Assembly (NCBI RefSeq): GCF_004379255.2
Contig: NC_056047.1
Span: forward strand, 24,938,293 to 25,002,292
Length of the DNA: 64,000 bases
Direction: 5' to 3'
Source of the DNA: Salvia splendens
Lineage: Eukaryota; Streptophyta; Magnoliopsida; Lamiales; Lamiaceae
Shown here piece after piece: positions 1 through 10,238 of this stretch (position 1 is the stretch's first letter; each line of letters starts with the position of its first letter). Position numbers and translations under genes: made by a program. The notes beneath the pieces were generated by a model. It ran no database searches, had not been told where the DNA came from, and saw nothing but the letters and a program-made list of their open reading frames with translations.

Positions 1-2565
1 GAAACGTACTTATGGCACTTTAGACTTGGTCATGCCAATGAAAGGAGGAACCTTTTCATAAGTGTGAGTCATGCTTAGAAGGCAAGATGATCAAGAGGCC
101 TTTTTCAGGCTAAGGGCAATAGGGCCAAGGAAGTACTTGAGCTCGTTCATTCCGATGTATGTGGACCAATGACTACTGAAGCAAGAGGTGGTTTTCGATA
201 CTTTATCACATTCATTGATGACTTCTCGAAAATTGGATACGTCTATTTGATGACCCACAAGTCAGAGTCCTTCAACAAATTTAAGGAATTTAAGGCTCAA
301 GTGGAAAAACATCATGGTAAGAATATCAAATGCCTGCGATCTGATCGTGGAGGCAAATACCTCAGTGCCGAGTTTTTGGACTACTTGTCGGAGTTGGGAA
401 TCCAATCCCAATTGACTGCGCCGTGGATGCCCCAGCAGAACGGCGTGGCTGAAAGAAGGAACAGGACCTTGTTAAACATGGTCCGATCGATGATGAGTTA
501 TGCACGACTACCTATTTCATTTTGTGGACATGCCTTGCTTTCTGCAAGCCATACATTAGACAATTTACCGTCAAAATCCGTACCTATTACTCCATATGAG
601 TTGCGGACTGGGCGCAAGCCCAATCTAGCACATCTCAAGATTTGGGGTTGCCCGGCTCATGTATTGGAAAAGGATCCAACTACGCTAGGATCTAGGACGG
701 AGGTGTGTATGTTTATAAGGTACCCCAAAGGGACGAAAGGTTATGAATTCTTTAGTCTCCGAGATAAGAAAGTTATTGTGAGCACTCACGCCACATTCTT
801 AGAGGAAGACTTTGTAATGAATCATAGACCCAGCAGTGAAGTACCAGGTGTACAAACTATTCTCGAAACTTCAACTTCTACTCCAAATATTGTAGTACCG
901 CGCCGCAGTGGGAGGGTCTCGCATGAACCCGACAGATACACTGGTTTGGGGGACTCCATGGATCACTCCTCGGACAACAATGTGTTAGATCCCTGGAACT
1001 TTGCGGAGGCGCTGGCAGATGTCGATCATGGCGAATGGGTGAAAGCAATGGATTCAGAACTACAATCTATGATAGACAAAGACGTCTACGATTTGTCCGT
1101 CCTACCCGAAGGCTGTACTGCCATTGGGAGCAAGTGGATACATAAACGTAAACGTGGACCCGATGGACGAGTTAAAGTCTTCAAGGCAAGACTAGTGGCT
1201 AAGGGGTATACCCAAAAGGAAGGTGTCGATTACGACGAGACTTTCTCCCCGGTGGCCATGCTCAAATCAATCCGGATACTGTTGTCTATAGCAGCTTATA
1301 TGGATTGGGATGTATGGCAGATGGACGTTAAGACTGGAAACCATCTACATGGAACAACCCGAAGGATATGCCATAGAGGGCAAAGAACACATGGTTTGGA
1401 AGCTTAAGCAAGCATCTAGATCGTGGAACCACTGTTTCGATCAAACTGTTCACACGTTTGGATTCGAAAAGTCCCCAAATGAATGTTGCGTGTATAAGAA
1501 GGTTGAAAAGGGGAATGTAGTGTTCTTAGTTTTATATGTAGATGACATTCTTCTAATTGGAAACTATAAAAAGATGTTGTCATCAGTAAGAACATGGTTG
1601 TCAAACCAGTTCGAGATGAAGGATATGGGAGACGCGGGACACATCCTTGGAATCAAGGTTCTTCGGAATCGAGAAAAGAAGAGTTGTGCTTATCTCAAGA
1701 ACCTTACATCGACACAGTACTTAGTCGTTTTAGCATGCAGGATGCCATGAAAGGTTTCTTACGTTTTAGACATGGCATCCATCTATCTCAAAAGATGTGC
1801 CTGAAAACGCCGTCTGAGATACAAGCAATGAGAAGGATTCCATATGCTTCGGCAGTTGGAAGTCTCATGTATGCTATGCTTTGTACGAGGCCTGATATTT
1901 GCTTTGCTGTTGGCATGGTGGCAATATATCATTCGAATCCGGGCCAAGGTCATTGGACTGCCGTAAAGAACATACTCAAGTACCTTAAACGGACTAAGGA
2001 CTATGCTCTAGTTTACAATGCGGTCGAGCTCTGTCATTTGGGATATACTGACTTAGACTTTCAAGATGATCAGGACTCGAGAAAATCTACTTCAAGATAT
2101 GTGTTCACCTTAAGAGGTGGAGCCGTAATTTGGAAGAGTGTGAAGCAGAAATGCATCGCGATTTGGAAGAGTGTGAAGCAGAAATGCATCGCGGACTCGA
2201 CCATGGAAGCTGAGTATGTGGCCGCTTCAGAGGCTGCAAAAGATGCAGTATGGTTCAAGAACTTCCTTATGGATTTAGGTGTGATTACGAATCTGCCCAA
2301 GAGCATCACCGTTTATTGTGACAACTCTGGTACTGTGGCAAATTCGAAAGAACCAAGAGCTCACAAAGTGAGCAAACACATAGAGCGGAAGTATCATATC
2401 ATAAGGGATATAGTGCAGAGAGGAGTCATACAAGTGGTCAAGATTGCGTCAGAGAACAACCTGGCAGATCCTTTCACTAAGGTATTGGCGGTGAAACCGT
2501 TCGAGAGCCACGTTGAAGGGATGGGAGTTCGACTCATTCAAGACCTCAACTCGCTTTCAGTATAA
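1..2565 (+). pseudogene. pol: copia pol remnant: integrase, reverse transcriptase, RNase H
   Basis: Seen: the integrase core (HSDVCGP, then LRSDRGG, then QNGVAERRN, carrying the D, D and E catalytic residues), RT (KARLVAKGYTQKEG, QMDVKT, LYVDDILL) and RNase H (GYTDLDF, STMEAEY, VYCDNSG), ending in a TAA-stopped frame at 2565. Breaks relative to the sister element at 61051-64000: about 51 nt lost after position 50 in the pre-integrase zinc region; a stop near 110; about 26 nt lost near 1333, which removes AFLNG of the RT; 21 nt lost in frame near 1407, which removes the VIYGLK block; and a frame change near 1680. The open pieces are 169-1333, about 1335-1680 and about 1680-2565. A reader should treat this as one decayed polyprotein, not three genes. 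Confidence 0.93.
2128..2193 (+). repeat. 33-bp in-frame tandem duplication inside RNase H
   Basis: Two identical 33-nt copies (2128-2160 and 2161-2193) encode IWKSVKQKCIA twice, just before the conserved DSTMEAEY motif. The family normally has one copy. The frame is kept, but the duplication would disturb the RNase H fold between the catalytic D and E segments. Confidence 0.9.
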
Positions 2566-2636
2566 GTGGGAAAAATTTAGACGTGTGCACTACTGTTTTG
2601 TATAATCGAAAGCTGTTTGGAGTATAAGTGGGAGAT
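2559..2636 (+). other. duplicated polypurine tract before the 3' LTR
   Basis: The motif AGTATAAGTGGGA occurs twice: once overlapping the pol stop (about 2559-2571) and once immediately before the LTR (about 2620-2636, ending in GGGAGAT). The second is the functional-position PPT that primes plus-strand DNA synthesis. The unrelated-looking middle copia has the same double arrangement at about 48984 and 49034. Confidence 0.7.
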
Positions 2637-4000
2637 TGTTAGGGTTTGTATACTAGAAATCACCTTTCGAGTGATTGAATACTGTAAAACTCTAATTATT
2701 ATTTTCCAATGAATGCAACAGATTATTTTTGTCGTAATGTTGTTATGTTTTACATTTAATGGATGTTTATTGCATATTTAAATGTATAAGTGAACATAAC
2801 AAAGTCTAAGTCTTTGTTTTAGTAGACCGGTTGTGGGTTGCGCTCAATTTAAGGTACGCGGTCAGTCCTGAACAAAAAAAATAAGAATTTCACAACCTAG
2901 ATAGGCCTAGACTACCTATCGTGAAAGGTTGCAATGTCAGTCCGATTATTTATAAGCCTTATTGAAATATGACGATGTTGGTGTGGTATAGCACTGAATG
3001 GATCTAACAGCAAGATGAGTCTTTATGCTATCTACTGAAAGACGAGGTCTTGATAACTAATTTCTTAATCAATGTATGTCAGCATTGAGCATATGATATC
3101 GAGTATCTACTGCTTTGACTTACCAAAGGTGCGGGTTTTTTGTCACCGAACGATCCAGGTATATTGGGTAGTGGTGATCATTATCTGGCGGTGCTAAGAT
3201 TGCTATTATGTTGAATCGTGCGCGAGGAGAGTCTCGTTTGATAACATCCACAAGAGGAGCTCGAAACAAGGTTTTATTATTCAGAACCTAGCTAGTTGGA
3301 GTTTGATTACTCTATGAATAATAAATAAGAGTTTCTTGCTAAGTCCACTCTTGGAAATTGAAATATGTTAATTAATTAAGTCCATAGCAGACATTGATTA
3401 ATTAATGGATGTTTCTATCTTAAGCGCGTGAAATAAAATTAAACAAATTAAAGGAAACCCGGAATACTTGTAATTTCAGATTTGGAAAGGCAGTGCAATA
3501 TTACTTCTGTAGTGGCTGCTTGTAATATTCCTGACTGGGCCCAATATGTGACTTAATATAAATAGGAGAATAAAGGAGACATAAAAGAACACTTTTTCTC
3601 TTCAAAATTTTCGTCCACTCCTTTTGAGAGAGAGAGAGATCGAAAATTGCTTTCTTCCGTGAGCAGAGTTTTGTCTTCGTTATTTAAGTCCTAGTACACT
3701 GGTGAGATTTGCCCACAGAAATATCAGTTTACAGTCCGGGACACCAGTCAGAAGATCCGAGGTCGAGTTTTGAAGATCTTCACATGGAGAAGACGCAAGC
3801 CATCTTCGATTCTTCAGTGAATCAACTCCGCAGTATGCATGTTTTAGGATTTATTTGTTCTAAAACATGATTATGATTCAAGTTATGAGCATGATACGTG
3901 GTATAATTACGCGAATATAATTTGTCTAAATAATCTGCTAAATAGATCAAATTCATGTGATCGGTTTTATTCATGCACGCTTCCGCTGCCAACCCCTTCA
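2637..4000 (+). repeat. copia 3' LTR (family A), 1364 bp
   Basis: It starts TGTTAGGG directly after the PPT and ends CCCTTCA, giving the canonical TG...CA ends. A TATA-like box (TATAAATA) lies at 3557-3564, followed by a CT-rich and GAGAGA stretch near 3600-3640 that would fall in the transcribed leader. A hairpin GATAGG-N9-CCTATC lies at 2900-2920 and is shared with the otherwise diverged family B LTRs. The family A LTR at 57512-58966 is 1455 bp; the difference includes an AT-rich and GGCCCAA segment near 58400-58500 that is missing here around 3540. Confidence 0.93.
3557..3564 (+). promoter_or_regulatory. LTR TATA box
   Basis: TATAAATA sits in the 3' third of the LTR, the usual place for the U3 promoter. 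The same box is present at 58523-58530 in the related LTR. Transcription would start about 30 bp downstream; this is inferred from position only. Confidence 0.5.
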
Positions 4001-4160
4001 TATACATTGTATATTGCAGTATTACTATCGCCATATTGCAGTCTTAGTATCGCCATATTGCAGTCTTATACATTGTATATTGAAGTATTATTATCGCCAT
4101 ATTGCAGTCTTATACATTGTATATTGCAATATTAGTATCGCCATATTGCAGTCATAATAT
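4001..4160. repeat. minisatellite of atattgcagt / tatcgccatattgcagtc units
   Basis: Directly after the copia LTR, several imperfect direct copies built from TATACATTGTATATTGCAGT and TATCGCCATATTGCAGTC follow each other with spacings of roughly 30-60 bp. No coding potential. It is the flank into which the first copia inserted, or an expansion at its border. Confidence 0.75.
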
Positions 4161-4367
4161 AACGAGCAATATATAACACTAGACAAGATGACTAAAATAC
4201 CCACGACAGCAATTCCTAATACACTAGACAACAATCTGTAGTCTGTTCGCAAAATTTAATCTTGAGCATTGGATTTCCAGATCTGACGGGCTATATTGGT
4301 GGTATGGTGTTACCCTATCTATGGTGGAACCATAGTGCCCATATATATATATATATACATATATATA
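4161..4367. other. non-coding, probable MITE right end plus (TA)n
   Basis: No gene seen. The words ggtggtatggtgtta and a terminal gcccatatat resemble the right end of the TA-flanked MITE at 12441-12752 (ggtggtatgatgtta ... gcacccatat). A (TA)n tract at about 4340-4368 follows. It may be the remainder of a MITE cut by the copia insertion. Confidence 0.4.
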
Positions 4368-5913
4368 TGATAACCAAATCTGGACCACACATATTTCTAA
4401 TCATGCGGCTGAGATTCAAATTTAGATTTAGTTCATAAAAAAAAGCGCGGGGTAAAACTGTCATTTCTCTCATTTAATTTCTGAATTTTGCCAAATATCA
4501 CGTAAAATGATAAAATGATAAAATGATAGATTTATTGCATAGAATGATAGTTTTGAGATTCAAACTTAGATTTACTTCATAAAAAAAAGTGCGGGGGTAA
4601 AACTGTCATTTCCCTCATTTAATTTCTGAATTTCACCAAATATCACGTAAAATGATAAAATGATAGGTTTATTGCATAGAATGATAGTTTTGCCGGATAG
4701 AATGATACTCTGAGTTGATAAAATAATACTTTTGACTGACTGATAAAATGATAAAATGATAGGTTTATTGCATAGAATGATAGTTTTGCCGGATAGAATG
4801 ATACTGTGAGTTGATAAAATAATACTTTTGACTAACTGATAAAATGATAGGTTTATTGCATAGAATGATAGTTTTGCCGGATAGAATGATACTCTGAGTT
4901 GATAAAATGATACTTTTAGCTTATAAACGTTAGGTTTACTGCATAAAATGATAGTTTTGCCGGATAGAATGATACTTTCAGCCGATAGAATGATAGTTTT
5001 CCCGGGTAGAATGATACTTTCAGCCGATAGAATGATAGGTATTTTTGGCGTATAAAATGACATTTTTGTTTAATAAAATGATACTTTTACCTGATAAAAT
5101 GATAATCTAAGCGGATAAAATGACAGTAACCTTATAAAAATGATACTCTGAGTTGATAAAATGATACGTTTACTGCTTTGTAGGTTTGTATATTATGTAT
5201 TGTGCCGATTATATTTGGTTTATTGCATAGAATGATAGTTTTGCCGGATAGAATGATACTCTGAGTTGATAAAATGATACTTTTGACTGACTGATAAAAT
5301 GATATATGTTAGGTTTATTGCATAGAATGATAGTTTTGCCGGATAGAATGATACTCTCAGTTGATAAAATAATACTGTTGACTGACTGTTAAAATGATAA
5401 AATGATAGGTTTATTGCATAGAATGATAGTTTTTCCGGATAGAATGATACTCTGAGTTGATAAAATGATACTTTTGACTGACTGATAAAATGATAAAATG
5501 ATATATGTTAGGTTTATTGCATAGAATGATAGTTTTGCCGGATAGAATGATACTCCGAGTTGATAAAATGATACTTTTGACTGACTGATAAAATGATAAA
5601 ATGAGCGAAATTTGGATACGTAAATTTTATCATGAGCGAAATGACATATTTACCCCGCGCTTTTTTTTATGAAGTAAATCTAAGTTTGAATCTAGACCAC
5701 GTAAATCTAAGTTTAAATCTAGGTTTATTGCATAAAATGAGCGAAATTTGGATACGTAAATTTTATCATGAGCGAAATGACATATTTACCCCCGCGCTTT
5801 TTTTTATGAAGTAAATCTAAGTTTGAATCTAGACCACGTGATTTTAAAAATGTGTGGTCTAGATTTAGTTATAGGGTTATTACGGAAATTGGGGTTATCA
5901 TTATAAAGCACCC
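4368..5913. mobile_element. foldback-like TIR element enclosing an atcattttat minisatellite
   Basis: The left end (TGATAACCAAATCTGGACCA) is matched in inverse orientation by the right end (GGTCTAGATTTAGTTATAGG ... GGTTATCATTATAAAGCACCC). The subterminal arms also pair: a left block with TTCATAAAAAAAAGCGCGGG at about 4433 and 4577 reappears inverted as CCCGCGCTTTTTTTTATGAA at about 5655 and 5792. Each arm is therefore present twice on both sides. The centre (about 4500-5600) is a minisatellite of ATGATAAAATGATAG-type words in units of roughly 80-100 bp. The termini share GGGTGC-N-TTA(A)AATGA-like ends with the small MITE at 12870-13116, which has the same ATCATTYTAT words, so this looks like an expanded member of that family. 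(TA)n flanks both ends. No transposase is encoded. Confidence 0.7.
4500..5600. repeat. minisatellite core of the foldback element
   Basis: Direct repeats carrying, in order, TTTATTGCATAGAATGATAG, TTTTGCCGGATAGAATGATA, CTCTGAGTTGATAAAATGAT and ACTTTTGACTGACTGATAAA recur about seven times with length variation. A 163-residue open frame on the minus strand (4572-5063) is only a translation of the repeat. The left breakpoint of the 19-kb duplication (5397-5399) falls in this array. Confidence 0.9.
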
Positions 5914-5960
<47 letters not shown>

Positions 5961-5961
5961 G

Positions 5962-5998
<37 letters not shown>
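5914..5998. repeat. (TA)n microsatellite
   Basis: An interrupted TA tract separates the foldback element from the next element end. Its length differs between the two duplication copies (85 bp here, 49 bp at 25260-25308), as expected for slippage. A 68-residue plus-strand frame through it is an artefact. Confidence 0.9.
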
Positions 5999-6000
<2 letters not shown>

Positions 6001-6110
6001 AGCATTAATCTCCTATTGCTCCCTTATATTTAAGTTTCTTCTTAATCTGGAGCGTTAGATTAGATGGATGGAGGGACCGGATGGAATCCTTATTTTTTAT
6101 CCCGTGTTTA

Positions 6111-6371
6111 TTATAGGTAGGATTCTGTGCATTATAAGGGTAAACTAGTAAAAAAACAAAATAAAAAACCGCCCAATACGGTAGGAGCGAAATTTCAGCG
6201 GGATATTGATAAACCTTCCATCTACTCACTCCCTCTCACTCCAAACGTCAATCCCTCTTTCCACGTCTCTGAGATTTCGTCTCCCCATATTCCACCACTC
6301 TTCAAACCCTTGCCGCCACTGTTTTCCATCGGGTATCTGCAGACAGTGATCGTTTTCGTCGCTTTCACTCT
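6111..6371. other. non-coding, CT-rich leader-like stretch
   Basis: The CT-rich part at about 6205-6385 (repeated CACTCCCTCTCACTCC-type words) resembles a plant promoter or 5' UTR, followed by the minus-strand frame ending at 6372. No clear gene. Whether it is a captured promoter cannot be told by eye. Confidence 0.3.
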
Positions 6372-6575
6372 CTAACTCTCACTCCGGTAGCGCGCAAACA
6401 TATTGTTGAACGCGTCGACAATGTGGGTTGCAAAAAGTTTTCTTTTAGTAATAGCACCCGGTAGAAGACGATAGACATCGTCTACTATTCGATTCCCGTA
6501 TTTTTCATCCAAAAAATCAATGTTTTTATCCTTGATTTGGTCGCGATTTTGTGTAAGCACAAATGGGTTGTCGTT
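6372..6575 (-). pseudogene. unknown exon-like frame (NPFVLTQNRDQIKD ...)
   Basis: An open frame of about 65 codons reads NDNPFVLTQNRDQ, then FLDEKYGNRIVDDVYRLLPG and KLFATHIVDAFNNMFARYRS before a stop. The listed first residue is a GTG, not an ATG, so it is more likely an internal exon than a whole gene. The residue mix looks like real protein, and it lies 1.7 kb downstream of the FAR1 remnant on the same strand. I do not recognise the family. The identical frame recurs in copy 2. Confidence 0.35.
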
Positions 6576-7600
6576 TTGGTTAGGGTTTTGTCTTATATAG
6601 AAACTATAATTATTTACTAGTTTAAAAGTGTGTATTCGGCGAATTGATTTGTGGTTCGTATCACAGAGTTAACATGACAAAAAGAGGCTGACCGTCAAGA
6701 TCTCAACCTACATAGGCTGCAGGTAACAAATCAATTAAAATGAATGTAGAATTACTTGAGGAGTTGAACATCAATTAGGCTTCTTGTGTGCATTCATCGA
6801 CAGATCTTGTAAATGGCTGGATGGGTAATTGTAAAACTCTTCTGTGCATTATTTAATTGGTTTGGTACATGATTAATTCTCGGGTTATGCATTATGTATC
6901 GTGTAGTATTCCTTTTTTAAACTGCTTGTCTACATGGGAGATTAACTCAATGAAGTATTAATGTGCGCATTAGTTGATTGAAAATGTACATTATATGTGT
7001 ATTGGTATACATTATTTGTCAAGTATTTGGCATTATTTGTCTGCTTGCTGAGTGGTGTGGGTGAAATGGCGAATGGAATATACCTGTGTGCATTATTTGA
7101 TTGATTCTGTATATTATGTATGTAATAGTTTACATTATTTACCAGGTATTAGGCGTCTAGGAATCATTGTGTACATGGGTGAAATGGTGAATACCACACA
7201 TCACAAGTATGCTTGTACATTATTTGATTGAAACTGTGAATTATATATTTGGTAGTATACAGTATTTGTCAATTATTAGGCATTTTTGGACTGCTTACAG
7301 AGTGATGTGGGTGGATTGGTGAATGCAATATACCTATGTGCATTATTTGATTGAATTTGTACATTATGTAGGTAGTAGTTTACAGTATTTACCAGGTAGT
7401 ATGCATTATGCGACTGCATGTGTACATAGTTGACAGGGTAGAAATCACAACTCACAACTATGCTTGCATAATAATCATTTGTGCATTATTTAAATGAATC
7501 TGTGCATTCTTTATCCAGTAGTATGCATTATATTTCAAATATTATGCATTATGGGATTTGTAATAATAATGTGCCGTTGTTGTATGTTGATGATTCCATA
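6576..7600. repeat. AT-rich degenerate repeats of gtgcattatttgattga / gtacattatgta words
   Basis: No gene seen. A segment of about 250 bp recurs at about 7060 and 7310 (GAATGGNATATACCTRTGTG, TTTACATTATTTACCAGGTA). Around it lie many copies of TGCATTATT and GTACATTA on both strands. Confidence 0.6.
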
Positions 7601-7601
7601 G

Positions 7602-7720
7602 CAGAGAAGCAGCTACGACTGGAAATCGACGAAGCAGTCGATGACGTTATTCCAGTAGCACTAGCCCAGAAATTTAGAGAACGGTTGGCCGAGGCCGGCC
7701 CAAGTACAACTCCAGAATAG
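7602..7720 (+). pseudogene. exon-like frame ending IPVALAQKFRERLAEAG ... stop
   Basis: A possible splice acceptor (GATTCCATAG at 7592-7601) precedes an open frame of 39 codons, AEKQLRLEIDEAVDD then VIPVALAQKFRERLAEAGPS, ending in TAG at 7718-7720. The motif IP-x6-FRE-x2-A matches the minus-strand frame repeated in every 1.26-kb array unit (DEDIPLSFIHQFREEMAAD), so both may be the last exon of one ancestral gene family. The function is unknown to me. Confidence 0.4.
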
Positions 7721-8240
7721 GGTGAGCAGAAGAAACCCATGGGAAGAAAGGTGGACCATCTATATTGTCGACGAATCCCGTCCGAGTTCCTAAACTGCTT
7801 GAAAACTGTTTGGGTATTAGTGTATAATTACATTAACTCGGCACATGTAATTGTTCTATTTTATAGAATAACGAAATGTTACTCCATAGTAATGTAAAAT
7901 AGGAATAAAATAATGTAGATAGAGTTAACTTTATTTTAATAATAATGTCCAATAAACAAAAAGTAATGGATATAAATAAACGAATAATGATAGTATGGTG
8001 CGTAGTAGTATATTATTAATGTACATTCTATCAAGTGCATGTGCACAATAATGTACAAATTAAAGGCCAACAATGTACATTATCTGTTTCGTAATGCATT
8101 TTATAATGTACATAATGTGTCTAATAATGAACTATAATTGAATAACTATATAGAGTAAGTGAAGTGTTAGTATCCGACAATGTAAAACTTCATTACCAAT
8201 AATGAACGAAAATAGATTAGTAATGCAAACATATTATGTT
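7721..8240. other. non-coding AT-rich stretch
   Basis: No gene seen. It contains dispersed AATGTACATT and AATAATGTAC words and short A/T runs. Confidence 0.5.
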
Positions 8241-8520
8241 TCAGTCATTATAACCACAACGCTTGGATAACCGTCTGCGCTTCATAGAAAAACCAGACCG
8301 TGCATTCAATTGGTCATCCTCGTTTGACTTCTTCTTGTGTTCCCTATTGCATACAACATAATACCAGGTTGTAACATCGTCCGCCTTCCTCATCCCTTGT
8401 TTGCGCGTATCAAAACCAACAGCGCAGGCATACACAACGTAAAAAGCGAAAGCGAAATCTAGGGATTGGAATTTCTGACCGACGACAGGCTTCTACTCAG
8501 GAGAACAATCAGGTACAACC
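8241..8520 (-). pseudogene. FAR1-type DNA-binding domain remnant (FRS5-like)
   Basis: Reading the minus strand: KPVVGQKFQSLDFAFAFYVV, then YACAVGFDTRKQGMRKADDV, then TTWYYVVCNREHKKKSNEDD, then RRRLSKRCG. This matches the N-terminal part of the FAR1 domain (PF03101) of FAR1/FRS proteins: an F-x2-Y-A-x3-GF core, then R-K/R, then V-C-N/S-R-E and R-x-C/G. An in-frame TAG precedes the KPVVG segment, and the frame stops at about 8241 after KRCGYND, where the family has a further conserved Cys. FAR1 domains bind DNA and derive from Mutator-like transposases. This is a broken piece with no SWIM or transposase domain next to it. Confidence 0.72.
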
Positions 8521-8539
8521 ACCACTGTACAAAAACCAA

Positions 8540-9740
8540 AATAAAACTAGTTCAGCAAACATGTACATTACAGCTCATGTCTATACCATTACAGAACCTA
8601 AAACAACCATTATTTAGTATAATATGTACATTATGTAAATCAGTTAAAACTACTCCCTAGCCGAGATGATATCTACACCCTCGTTGAATGACTGAAACTC
8701 GTGGACTTTGGTAATAATTTTGTTACTTACTACATACTACACCCTAGCCCTAAGGATTGCTAAACCTTTTGGGAAAATAAGAAACGTGAGCCGAACAAGC
8801 AAACACGACCAAACTTAAATTAAACTGGTCAGTAAAAATGTACATTACAGATCACAAATCCTGCATTACAGAACCCAAAACAACCATTGTATAATATAAT
8901 ATGTACATTATGTGTATCAGTTAAAAACTACTACCTAGCCAATATTATGTCTAAACCCTAGATGAATGACTGAAGCTCGTGTACTTAGACTACAGTTTTA
9001 AGAATTAGTACATACTAAACCCTAGCCCCAAGGATTACTAAACCCTTTGGGAAAACAAGAAACGTGTGCCGAACAAGCAAACACGTCCAAACTTAAATTA
9101 AACTGGTCAGTAAAAATGTACATTACAGATCACAAGTCCTGCATTACGGAACCCAAAACAACCATTATATAATATAATATGTACATTATGTGTATGAGTT
9201 AATAACTACTACCTAGCCAATACTATGTCTAAACCCTAGATGAATGACTGAAGCTCGTGTACTTAGACTACGATTTTAAGAATTAGTACATACTACACCT
9301 TATCTCTAAGGATTGCTAAACCCTTTGGGAAAACAAGAAACGTGCGCCGAACAAGCAAACACGGCCAAACTTAAATTAAATTGATCAGTAAAAATGTACA
9401 TTATAGATCACAAATCGTGGATTACAGAACCTAAAATAACCATTATATTATATAATATATACATTATGTGTATCAGTTAAAAAATACTACCTAGCGGATA
9501 TGATTTCTAGACCCTAGAAGAATGACTGAAATCCGTCTACTTTGACGACGGTTTGACTACACCCTAGCCCCAATGATTGTTAACCCCTTGGGGAAAACAA
9601 GAAACATACGCCGATCAATCAAACACGGTCAAATTTAAATTATACTGGTCAATAAAAATGTACATTACAGATTACAAAATCATGCATTACAGAACCTAAA
9701 ACAATCATCATATAATATAATATGTACATTATGATGTGAG
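8540..9740. repeat. four tandem repeats of about 279 bp
   Basis: Each unit carries AACTGGTCAGTAAAAATGTA, CATTACAGATCACAAAT, GAACCYAAAACAACCATTAT, AATATGTACATTATG, CTACCTAGCC and GGATTGCTAAACCCTTTGGG. Units start near 8540, 8822, 9101, 9380 and (partial) 9643. The GATTGCTAAACCC word is shared with the 1.26-kb array and, inverted, with 13.7-14.1 kb. No coding potential. Confidence 0.85.
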
Positions 9741-9765
9741 CCTGGTCGGCGCGGGTTAGAAAGAG

Positions 9766-10011
9766 ATGGAAGAGGATCGAATTGCCGATCGGAAAAATAG
9801 GCACCTGGTCGACGAGCCTAAGCCTGATGTGATGTATAACCCCCGCAAGTAAAAGGAAAACGAGGCGGCTTCTTCACCAGCAATGCAACCAACCACGGTG
9901 GCACGGGTTTCACGTCGGTCTGCTAGGGTTCAGCAAAGGGTGGCGGTGTATGAGTCTTCGCTGTCAACTAGGGTTCCTGTAGAGATGTTAGCCAATGCTG
10001 CTGTCAACTAG
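9766..10011 (+). pseudogene. unknown basic protein fragment (MEEDRIADRKN ...)
   Basis: From the ATG at 9766 the frame reads MEEDRIADRKNRHLVDEPKP, then VMYNPRK, one in-frame TAA at about 9850, then KENEAASSPAMQPTTVARVS, RRSARVQQRVAVYESSLS, TRVPVEMLANAAVN and TAG at 10009-10011. The composition (charged, Arg- and Ser-rich, GC content above the surroundings) and continuity past the single stop suggest a once-coding exon. I do not recognise it. It sits between the 279-bp repeats and the gene-carrying TIR element. Copy 2 has the same stop. Confidence 0.4.
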
Positions 10012-10188
10012 AGAAGAAAGAGGGAGAAAAGACAGATTGCACCGTGATATCATTGAGAATAACCGCTGAGATTTTGGAAGAAAAAATCAAGGAACTTACC
10101 ATAACAAACACATTTGTGTATACCAATTTTGGCCTTTTCAAACTTTTTAATCAAGTAAATTAAAATTATGCATCGTCTATTTTGGGCC

Positions 10189-10236
<48 letters not shown>
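10012..10236. other. non-coding, ends in (TA)n
   Basis: No gene seen. The last 45 bp are a pure TA tract in which the next element is inserted. Confidence 0.6.

Positions 10237-10238
<2 letters not shown>

Larger units (their letters stand above)
1..4000 (+). mobile_element. Ty1/copia LTR retrotransposon, 3' part (5' end outside window)
   Basis: The order integrase, reverse transcriptase, RNase H, polypurine tract, 3' LTR shows a copia-type element (integrase precedes RT, unlike gypsy). The window opens in the GAG-pre-integrase region and the element ends with CCCTTCA at 4000. It is the same family as the element at 57512-64000: both pol and LTR align almost throughout. The target site duplication cannot be checked because the 5' end is missing; the 5 bases after the LTR are tatac, so tatac is predicted just upstream of the 5' LTR. 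The element is dead, with several frame breaks in pol. Confidence 0.95.

Noticed and set aside
1416..1604. Minus-strand frames inside pol (also 2070-2309, 61288-61533, 62655-62846)
   Set aside because: Shadows of the copia coding strand.
4572..5063. 163-residue minus-strand open frame with repeating SIILSGKTIIL-like segments
   Set aside because: It is the translation of the minisatellite; the repeat unit happens to lack stops in that frame. No promoter, start context or homologous protein pattern.
5852..6058. Frames rich in YIYIYI (also 12699-12893, 31650-31832)
   Set aside because: Translations of (TA)n microsatellites.
8540..9740. Regular repeats considered as a CRISPR array
   Set aside because: Unit about 279 bp with no short conserved repeat/variable spacer pattern and in a plant genome; it is an ordinary tandem repeat. 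The same holds for the 44-bp and 24-bp repeats.
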